This document shows positions 40,201 through 44,011 of a DNA stretch of 44,011 nt, in pieces. Where the stretch lies: assembly GCA_020629005.1 (NCBI GenBank), contig JAHDEE010000009.1, positions 24,698 through 68,708 on the forward strand. Reading direction: 5' to 3'. Positions within the stretch are counted from its first letter, which is position 1. Every line of letters begins with the position of its first letter. The notes beneath the pieces are model-generated. The model searched no databases and was not told the origin of the DNA. It was given only the letters and a program-made list of their open reading frames with translations. The position numbers and the translations under genes were made by a program. This DNA comes from Chitinophagales bacterium (lineage in GTDB: Bacteria > Bacteroidota > Bacteroidia > Chitinophagales > UBA2359).

Positions 40201-43200
40201 CTCCGGTGATCGGCGCTGCATCGCTGTTATCGGCATCAGTAATCACTCCGGTCGTAGGACCAATTTGCAGACCCGCTGGTTCAGAGAAAATCAGGTAATA
40301 GGTTCCTGGCACCACATCATCAAAGAGATAGGCACCGTCAATGTTTGTGATTTCAGAACCGACAAAATCGCCAGTTTCTGTATACAGAGAAACCTGAGCT
40401 CCTGGAAGCATTGCCTCTCCTTCATTCAGTATTCCATCATTATTGCAATCTATCCATGTATTGTCACCCAGGCAAGCATAGCAGGGATCCTCGGTTACTG
40501 TCCAGAGTTCAGAATAACCAAAGCATGGTCCGCTATCATCTACTCTCACATAGTAGTCTCCTGGTTCTGTCACAGATAAGGTGGATGAAGGACCAGACTG
40601 TATAGCAGGATCAAAAAATGCAGGGCTGTCCATGTACCAGGTATAATCGTCGAAACCTGGTGTGGCCTCAAGTACTACTGGTGAGCCAGATGCACAAACA
40701 GTAGTTGCTCCAGAAATAGTTACCTCGGGAGCTTCCAGCATGAAGACATCTTGAGATGTCTGGTAGGTACAACCGTTCTCAAGGGTCACAGTAAAAGTAT
40801 AGGTAGCGTCTACCACCGGGCAAATCGTTATAAAACCACCTTCTTGGTATACTCCTATGTCTGGCTCAACTACAATTGTAGCCGTACTCATATCGACATC
40901 GGGAATAGAAATAGTGAAAGGGGTGCAGCTGCCCGGACATACATAGCTTGGGCCCCTAACGTTCAGGGTAAAATAGCAATTAAATACCTCGATGAGGGCA
41001 GGGTCTGCATCGTCCTCATCTGTAGTTGGGTCTGTTCCCCCTGGCTCGCCGGAACCATCACCATCTACAACATTGTCTGAAGTAGTTTCAGGTTCACCTC
41101 CAGCATCATTTCCATTGGTACTATCCGGAGTCGAATCTATATCAGGCAAACCAAGATCATTCTCTGCAGAGGATATCTCAGCTACATTAACCAGTGGGCC
41201 GGTGCCAGTCCAATCTTCGACTATAAAGGAAATATCGACAGTCGTAGAATCTCCAGCAGCCAGAAAAGGAATTGCGTTATTAAGCTCGACAATGTCGAAA
41301 CCTACAAATGTCCAGTCTGGATCATTCAAGTTTAAGTTCGGAGGGAAATAGTCGATGATCTGAATATTGGAAGCATCAAGTGTCCCCTGATTGTAAACAG
41401 TAATTGTAAAGGTAACCAGGTCTCCCCAAAGGAATATCGGACCCGGAGTCAAGGTAGTATTCAATTCCTTCTTCAGAGCGAGGTCAAAAGATTGCACCAA
41501 ATCGATCCTTGCTGGATCTGCATCATCTTCATCTGTTGCCGCAACCGTATCACCCGGAATACCTGAACCATCTCCATCCACAACATTATCCGAAGTGCTG
41601 CCTTCACTACCACCAGCGTCATTACTGATAATACTGTCAGGAGTTGAGTCTTTATCATTCAGTCCTGCCTCGTTAGTAGCGGAGCTAATTTCAGCTACAT
41701 TGAGCAGACTGGCTTCTTGTGTGTTTGGATCAATCGTGAAAGTTATGGGTACTTGGACGTTGCCTCCTGCTGGAATAGACAGTATGGGGGTATTGCGTGT
41801 TGCTATGCTGCCTGAGGCAGTCCAGTTGATGTCGTTGAGAATAAGACCACTCGGAATGTAGTCCGTGATCTGTACATTACTTGCTGCCAAAGTCCCTTGA
41901 TTATACACAGTGATCAAGAAGGTAACCGTGCCACCTGGCGCATAAGGACCAGGTGTCGCAACTGTATCTACTACCTTCGTAAGGGCAAGGTCGAACTCCT
42001 GATTGATCGAGATCTGAGCGGGATCGGCATCATCTTCATCCGTTGCCGGATTGGTATCACCTGGAACGCCCTCGCCGTTTCCACCAGTCACATTATCTGA
42101 AGCGGTTTCGGGGCTACCACCGGCATCATTACCATCAATGGCATCTGGTGTAGAGTCGATATCCGGCAAAGCAGAAGCATTGGTAGCAGAACTAATCTCC
42201 GCCGTGTTTACCAATGTCGAACCAGTGAAATCTGAATCAATCGTAAAGGTGATGTATAGCTTTGTACTGGAACCAGCCGTTAGGCTAGCGATGTTTGTAT
42301 TCAAAGTAGCGATACCTCCTGAAGCCGTCCACAGCGGATCGTTCAAAGTCAGGCCCACCGGAATGTAATCACTGATGGCAATATTTGTTGCATCAACTGT
42401 TCCCTGATTGAATACCTCAATTTCAAAGGAAACGGTAGAGCCTGGTGTGAAAGGCCCAGGAGTGCTTGCAGTGTCTAAAACCTTTGTCAGCGCGAGATCA
42501 AAATATTGGGTAACAGTGACTTGAGCCGGATCTGCATCGTCTTCGTCTGTTGCTGCTATCGAGTCATCTGGAATACCGGTTCCATCTCCATCGACTGAAT
42601 TATCGCTAGCTGTCTCCGGATTACCACCTGCATCATTGGTGGCAATGCCGTCAGGTGTACTGTCAATATCGGAAACACCGCCACTGTTTGTTGCTGAGGA
42701 AATTTCCGCCTCATTCACCAGACTAGTTCCACTGAAGTTACTATCAATAGTGAAGGTAATATCTCTGGTTGTGCCGGTACCAGCGGCTAGTGCTGCAATT
42801 GGAGTATTCAGGGTTGCAATACCGCCAGGTGCAGTCCAGTTTGTATCGTTTAGCGTCAGACCTGTTGGGATGTAATCACTGATTTGCACTGCTGTAGCAT
42901 CCAGCGTTCCCTGGTTTATTACCGTGATCGTAAAGGTTACTGTAGATCCAGGATAATAGGGTCCCGGAGTGGCAGTTGTGTTTACTACTTTGCTGAGTGC
43001 CAGGTCAAAGAAATCTGGAGGAGTACAATCCGCAGGCGCATTGTACTGATCTGTATCACCACAGGAACCACTAGCAAAGGTTGCTGTGATCGGGTTTGCC
43101 AGCGAAGCATCTGCAGCGACAGTAAACGTTAGGTAAGCTGGTGATGCTGTGGTAGCCGGATCTATACTCTGTGTAGTCGTACCAATAGTTACATTGAGCA

Positions 43201-44011
43201 TTTCCCCAACAGGCTCATTTGCCCAAATCACTTCGACAGTGACATCGGCTGTACTAGTCGAATTCGCATAAACACATGGACCAACGCTAACATTGGTAAT
43301 GATTATACTACATGGCTGACAAAGTGTAACATCCAGATCCGCCGATGCGAAGGTAGAACAGCCAGTATCTACATCTGTTACGACCAGGTCATAGGTCTTG
43401 CTGCCCGTCCCTGTAAGGTAGACCTCGGGATTCGCGGCATAAATGTCTGACAGAGTACCATCGTTCGGTCCCCATGTATAATTATAGTTTCCGGATGGTG
43501 AAATGACAGGCTGAAAAGTCACACCGGTTTGTCCGAGACAGGCCCCCACAGTCGGAACAGTGACTTCCGGAGCCGGTGTTGGGTTTACACCCACAGTTAG
43601 CTCGGCAGTAGCTACACAACCGTTTGCCGCGACTGCGGTTAGCGTATAGGTGGTTGTTTCGCTAAGACAGGCCATAGGATTTGCAATGTTCGGATCAGAT
43701 AGGCCAGTAACCGGTGACCAGTAATATTGAGTACCGAATTGTGGTTCGGTTCCAATCTGTACGCAGGCGTTTTGGCAGATTGTTGTGGAAGCCAATACCG
43801 GAAGCGCAAGATCATTTACAGTCACATTAACTTCATCTACACTACTGCAACCATTATCTGTTTTGGTCAAAGTGAATGTATAAAGCCCGGCAGCAGACGG
43901 ATTAAAGGTCGGATTTGGCGACGAAGCACTGCTAAGATCCGTAGCAGGAGACCATTCGTAGCTTATACCTGCTCCGGTCGGATTTGAGGCACTACCTATT
44001 GTACCAGTCTC
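28217..44011 (-). CDS. Giant T9SS-secreted PKD / DUF11 / SdrD B-like / Ig-like surface protein (5' end outside window)
   Basis: At least 5264 residues are present. The frame stays open to the right edge: codons from 44011 read ETGTIGSASNPTGAG, which aligns with the middle protein, so the TTG at 43868-43870 is not the start. Visible order: end of the PKD/Ig-like block; CQPCS element; four DUF11 units of the TPGPx class; an Ig-like spacer; SdrD B-like domain; ten Ig-like domains; eighteen DUF11 units; beta-domain (WRVASEQNSDYYTL); type A T9SS sorting domain (ISPLPAHEFLDV, SPGVYFIVL, IEKIVKQ). The architecture is the same as the middle gene and the DUF11 count is the same (4 + 18), so these are tandem paralogs. 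The missing N-terminus probably carries a signal peptide and perhaps an SBBP propeller (inference). Likely a surface-anchored adhesin or fibre; ligand unknown. Confidence 0.95.
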   Translation of the reverse strand, partial: ETGTIGSASNPTGAGISYEWSPATDLSSASSPNPTFNPSAAGLYTFTLTKTDNGCSSVDEVNVTVNDLALPVLASTTICQNACVQIGTEPQFGTQYYWSPVTGLSDPNIANPMACLSETTTYTLTAVAANGCVATAELTVGVNPTPAPEVTVPTVGACLGQTGVTFQPVISPSGNYNYTWGPNDGTLSDIYAANPEVYLTGTGSKTYDLVVTDVDTGCSTFASADLDVTLCQPCSIIITNVSVGPCVYANSTSTADVTVEVIWANEPVGEMLNVTIGTTTQSIDPATTASPAYLTFTVAADASLANPITATFASGSCGDTDQYNAPADCTPPDFFDLALSKVVNTTATPGPYYPGSTVTFTITVINQGTLDATAVQISDYIPTGLTLNDTNWTAPGGIATLNTPIAALAAGTGTTRDITFTIDSNFSGTSLVNEAEISSATNSGGVSDIDSTPDGIATNDAGGNPETASDNSVDGDGTGIPDDSIAATDEDDADPAQVTVTQYFDLALTKVLDTASTPGPFTPGSTVSFEIEVFNQGTVDATNIAISDYIPVGLTLNDPLWTASGGIATLNTNIASLTAGSSTKLYITFTIDSDFTGSTLVNTAEISSATNASALPDIDSTPDAIDGNDAGGSPETASDNVTGGNGEGVPGDTNPATDEDDADPAQISINQEFDLALTKVVDTVATPGPYAPGGTVTFLITVYNQGTLAASNVQITDYIPSGLILNDINWTASGSIATRNTPILSIPAGGNVQVPITFTIDPNTQEASLLNVAEISSATNEAGLNDKDSTPDSIISNDAGGSEGSTSDNVVDGDGSGIPGDTVAATDEDDADPARIDLVQSFDLALKKELNTTLTPGPIFLWGDLVTFTITVYNQGTLDASNIQIIDYFPPNLNLNDPDWTFVGFDIVELNNAIPFLAAGDSTTVDISFIVEDWTGTGPLVNVAEISSAENDLGLPDIDSTPDSTNGNDAGGEPETTSDNVVDGDGSGEPGGTDPTTDEDDADPALIEVFNCYFTLNVRGPSYVCPGSCTPFTISIPDVDMSTATIVVEPDIGVYQEGGFITICPVVDATYTFTVTLENGCTYQTSQDVFMLEAPEVTISGATTVCASGSPVVLEATPGFDDYTWYMDSPAFFDPAIQSGPSSTLSVTEPGDYYVRVDDSGPCFGYSELWTVTEDPCYACLGDNTWIDCNNDGILNEGEAMLPGAQVSLYTETGDFVGSEITNIDGAYLFDDVVPGTYYLIFSEPAGLQIGPTTGVITDADNSDAAPITGVTAMITLGDNECNYDVDAGYVPSEIPGIDESNFPVICEGDNLEICVTEEWLGYQWYMATDPANPDPTVDMPVTDATDRCFDPTVSGTYYALVEGLYCPIPTTAIDVTINPLPLSELTANGPVIFCEGETVELIASPAGGDNYDFILDGQTLVQTGTNNSYIADQTGQYTVVLTDDNGCISESAPIAITVNPTPEPTFTLNGPTTFCEPGDIRVIVESGYGNYDWYLDGLLVQSGAVDFYDVSASALVTVEVTDANGCTGFMQEIEVVVLPQPEPFIYPEGPTTFCDDGDVLLSIIGTYGMYQWYQDGQPIIGANASVYTATESGDYTVFVDDLNGCSGITAPITVTENPLPEPTLIAPTGPSACEENLPVLLEADAGFTDYDWYLNGILLVQSMPSNTYLATLPGVYTVVVFDANDCEGTSNAVVVTVNPLPSIDVDVTETIICEGETTQLIASGGGSYTWTPDDGSLSCTNCANPIASPTESTTYTITIRDFNGCEESDEILITVLDAARPGIAIEDAEICFGASTTIEASPGYAQYKFYNNGVIWQSGTINTMTATEPGLYSVQVVSSDACEGWSGEVSLTVNPLPESMLTVVGPSQACEGESVQLEASAGFDSYTWYLGQEVLPAETTNQLAAMTSGTYAVEVTDANGCTSLLQSIDVELHPIPQPEIIIQGLTSACPGEDVVLNVVGGYSSVQWYYEDALMPGETSIVLNAADAGLYTVEVATAEGCVGLSAPILVEHNEVIQPELLMDGDNPFCQGESVTLFLSPGDYELITWYLDGIEVQSGTIATLEATESGFYQAIARDSFDCITTSAALQLQTVPCTFDLALSKTLSAGQDASVSTGEAVDFDITVTNQGDLDAFNIEIVDYIPAGFVLTDSDWTGSGNQATYLLSSLPAGESTTIQITLTVSPDADAGTLTNFAEIASAEDSEGPATDVDSTPDNDSTNDAGGQPDSAADDHVDGDGSGVPGDGNPATDEDDHDPESVNVQLFDLALTKELSSSQITPVSAGDDVTFTITVYNQGNVDAANVTVIDYIPAGMSLNDSDWTASGSDATTIIDGPIPAGQSTTVDITLTIDADFAGGTLVNYAEIAAAEDTDGGTPMDVDSTPDGNGTNDAGGAPDSPSDDATDGDGSGTPGSENPAEDEDDHDPASIDVEVFDLALIKMLASGQSANVLPGQQVTFTIQILNQGSVAATNVEVTDYIPAGLILSDSDWVDNGSTATTMIAGPIPSGGFTTVDISFTVDPNAAAGDLVNYAEISDAQDTEGNHPDDIDSTADDDNTNDAGGQPDSPADNETDGDGTGGIGDGNDLGDEDDHDPELITLDPVFDLALTKTLAVGQSASVAIGDQVTFTITVYNQGNITANNIEVVDYIPAGLQLDDVDWTLGGPNATTTIAGPLAAGASEQVDITFVVTSGGSIVNVAEIADAQDPDGNHPQDVDSTPDTDSDNDAGGEPDSPSDDATGGDGSGTPGDTSPTTDEDDSDPAVIEVEANFDLALMKTLAPGQSEYVSLGDIVTYRITVFNQGDVDAYNVELIDYLPAGLVLNDPDWVATGNVATTVYSGPILAGESATVDISVTVIATSGTLTNFAEITDAEDVDGNHPDDVDSSPDAQSDNDAGGDPDSPADNATDGDGTGDPGDDNPLTDEDDHDPETVIISESFDLALDKQLAGGQSGLVSPGDQVTFTITVYNQGNVDAYNVSVVDYIPTGLQLDDPDWALSGGNALTTLAGPIFSGTSESVDITFTVTAGSGDIVNVAEIASAEDEDGNNPSDEDSTPDTNENNDAGGNPESPADDAIDGDGSGTPGDDNPITDEDDSDPAVIQVQEYFDLALTKSLIQGQTVEVSAGDLVTFDITVYNQGTIDAYNVEIADYIPAGFDLADNSWSQLGATAYTTIAGPIVAASSTTVQITLQVNGESTELTNVAEIADAFDENGNDMPDVDSTPDNNPDNDAGGQPDSPADDETGGDGSGSPGDDNPATDEDDSDPASVNLIGYDLALIKTLAPFEDGVVANGEYVTFVITVFNQGTEPVYNVEVVDYLPDGMLLADENWSGQGSMVSTMIPGPLAAGASTEVEITVEIAAISGTLENVAEIADFEDEDGGHPEDSDSEPNTNPDDDGPVTDNTTDGENGDEDDHDPEEVIVFTAEDIFDLALIKTLAPGQPATVSIGDLVEYSITVFNQGTVDAYNVDVIDYIPTGLQLADSDWSSADGSAATTTIAGPITAGFSYTVNITMLVVNGSGSLVNMAEITDAEDSEGNHPDDWDSTPDDNPDNDAGGNPDDETNDETGGDGTGTPGGDNPATDEDDSDPEEIFIEQGFDLALTKTLASGQSSTVSTGDLVTFIITIYNQGTVSAYNIDIVDYVPDGLLLADSDWTLNGSLAEYMLPGPVPAGGSAVIPITFEVVAASGFITNLAEITDAEDEDGNHPPDDDSDPDSNPDNDGPATDDETDNENNDEDDSDPETIVVENDLFDLALVKQLHEAQPAVVSAGDLVTYTITVFNQGTVAAYNIDVVDYIPGGMSLADADWTASGNQATTTIAGPVPPGSQTSVDITLQVDADFAGGELVNVAEIADAEDESGDHPEDWDSNPDQNPDNDAGGNPDGDSDDVVDGDGTGAPGSENPATDEDDSDPATVVVDVFDLALTKTLAFGQDATLQQGDQVTFIITVYNQGSIDAYNIEVVDYIPDGLILSDNNWLVSNGNAITNIAGPLAASNSIAIPITFTVTASSGDIVNLAEISGAEDENGDVIEDPDSTPDKQPDNDAGGNPEGDSNDETGGDGTGTPQSSDPSTDEDDSDPEVITVEEAHFDLALIKQLASGQPEHFMVGDDITYMITVFNQGSIDAYNVLINDYLPAGLVLNDSDWNYDGQQASYSIAGPIAAGASIAIEITCTISESGDLVNVAEISGAEDENGDPQEDVDSQPDDNPDNDGGGKPDSPSDDEVDGDGSDTPGGESPTGDEDDSDPEVITVVEDHFDLALIKQLASGQPESVMVGDDITYMITVFNQGSIDAYNVTINDYLPSGLVLNDSDWSYDGQQASYTMAGPIVAGSSMALEITCTITEAGDITNVAEISSAEDENGDPQTDGDSQPDDNPDNDGGGKPDSPSDDEVDGDGSDTPGGENPSGDEDDSDPHTISVEEPVFDLALLKQLEADQSAVLSEGDLVNYEITVFNQGDISAYNVELVDYIPEGLQLADSSWEMQGSDAVKTITGPIPPGASATVGISFIILEGTEGTLINYAEITDAQDPDGNHPEDQDSNPDSTPDNDAGGDPTGGSNDSVDGDGTGSPLGSDPSTDEDDSDPEVITVTDEIIYDLALIKRLSPGQSPNVSLGDIVSYTIMVFNQGNQPVYNIEVVDYINEAFILVDDDWQMEGNNAVHTIAGPLSPGQSMDIEISLQLTTAASEGELLNVAEVTSATDESGDPIEDVDSTPDTDPDNDGDVKDDATDSSDDDEDDHDTEVIEVSKEVVDLSLLKTVNSGQAQNGDEVIYELTVSNAGPDTATGVVVEDLLPAGVSFLTASSLDYNTGTGAWTVGTLAAGQSETLYLTVAVTATSGTIYNLAQVSEQDQPDVDSEPDNMNPDPDATDKEDDEDIAILIIEELAADVALTKVVSDTTPATGDLIIYSIVVTNQGNLDITGLVVNDQLPEGVSYAGASESSYDPVSGDWYVGDLMIGESRSLDIMAEVIAGSGTITNFAEVKEMDQEDVDSTPDNGDPNGDPSEQEDDEDIAIIILSDCPGFQSSYEVLCDESGEFYTVIVSLSQPATISGDYQGQTDSGFILGPNANGTPFAFSATSEDGCVITIEETPAECIKLAVELINFFGSSQDNGNLLSWRVASEQNSDYYTLYRSVDGINFTPILEQRAVGNNSTAMSYDHLDNYLEAGVVYYSLTETDFDGHTEHLGLISLERSTSASELISISPLPAHEFLDVLFDSDRNQSVDLQLYDSSARLIFDFKEEAQAGRNRSTIDMSIYSPGVYFIVLDLNGQRHIEKIVKQ
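28220..28480 (-). other. T9SS type A sorting domain of right gene
   Basis: The C-terminus reads ISISPLPAHEFLDVLF, LQLYDSSARLIF, IDMSIYSPGVYFIVL and IEKIVKQ. It matches the middle-gene tail almost motif for motif, so both proteins should use the same export and anchoring route. Confidence 0.92.
29010..37723 (-). repeat. DUF11 array B of right gene, eighteen units
   Basis: Units begin near 37723, 37225, 36721, 36214, 35716, 35215, 34714, 34216, 33751, 33247, 32788, 32284, 31780, 31279, 30778, 30268, 29802 and 29398. As in the middle gene, the last two are a separate capping class (VDLSLLKTV, DVALTKVV). Linkers are Asp/Gly-rich (DxDSxPD, NDAGG, DGDGTG, DEDDxDP). Confidence 0.9.
30779..31780 (-). 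repeat. Recent 501-nt tandem duplication of a DUF11 unit
   Basis: The units 31280-31780 and 30779-31279 are each exactly 501 nt (167 codons). Their proteins start identically (HFDLALIKQLASGQPE) and share MVGDDITYMITVFNQG, EITCTI and a linker with the unusual NDGGGKPDSPSDDEVDGDG stretch. DNA identity is much higher than between other units. Both contain a Cys absent from most DUF11 units here. Confidence 0.9.
37730..40105 (-). repeat. Ten Ig-like domains of right gene
   Basis: Ten domains start with VICEGD, IFCEGE, TFCEPGD, TFCDDGD, SACEEN, IICEGE, EICFGA, QACEGE, SACPGE and PFCQGE. The sixth has LSCTNC and a WTPDDG strand. Correspondence with the middle gene is one for one; for instance, the third domain in both carries the TFCEPGDIRV start and the fourth LLSIIG. 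Confidence 0.85.
40135..40490 (-). other. SdrD B-like domain of right gene
   Basis: The signature is ACLGDNTWIDCNNDG, LNEGEAMLPGAQVSLY and GAYLFDDVV. Position and neighbours are the same as in the middle gene. Confidence 0.85.
40990..43012 (-). repeat. DUF11 array A of right gene, four units
   Basis: Units begin near 43012, 42502, 41995 and 41488 (period 507-510 nt). They belong to the TPGPx subclass, with linkers ending DEDDADP. The last unit is divergent (TPGPIFLWGD, FPPNLNL). Confidence 0.9.

Noticed and set aside
43868-43870. TTG as the start of the right gene
   Set aside because: The frame continues open for 47 codons to the window edge, and that part aligns with the middle protein, so the true start is outside.

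Overview
The window is almost entirely three very large genes in the same orientation, all on the minus strand and therefore read right to left. All three encode secreted, repeat-built surface proteins. Two of them end in the C-terminal sorting domain used by the type IX secretion system (T9SS), which occurs only in Bacteroidota. Together with the moderate GC content, the SdrD B-like domain, PKD/Ig-like repeats and DUF11 repeats, this points to a Bacteroidota bacterium, possibly of the Saprospirales/Lewinella type. That lower-rank placement is inference.

Layout in transcription order. (1) Right gene, 28217 to beyond 44011, 5' end missing: PKD/Ig-like tail, four DUF11 units, one SdrD B-like domain, ten Ig-like domains, eighteen DUF11 units, T9SS sorting domain. 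(2) Intergenic stretch of about 1.1 kb holding a terminator, a long imperfect palindrome and a GC-rich repeat element. (3) Middle gene, 7265-27082, complete: signal peptide, an eight-repeat SBBP-type beta-propeller, PKD/Ig-like domains, then the same order as the right gene, again with 4 + 18 DUF11 units and a sorting domain. (4) Intergenic stretch of about 0.9 kb with two terminator-like hairpins, a second copy of the GC-rich element in inverted orientation, and a G-rich array. (5) Left gene, from 6355 to beyond position 1, 3' end missing: signal peptide, SdrD B-like domain, ten Ig-like domains and at least seven DUF11 units. It matches only the second half of its neighbours.

The three genes are paralogs. 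The ten Ig-like domains correspond one for one in all three. The DUF11 arrays of the middle and right genes are aligned unit by unit apart from local gains, among them a near-exact 501-nt tandem duplication in the right gene. I read the locus as a tandem family of giant cell-surface adhesins or stalk-like proteins with Asp-rich, possibly calcium-binding linkers. The sequence does not show what they bind. No RNA gene, CRISPR array, transposase or metabolic gene is visible.
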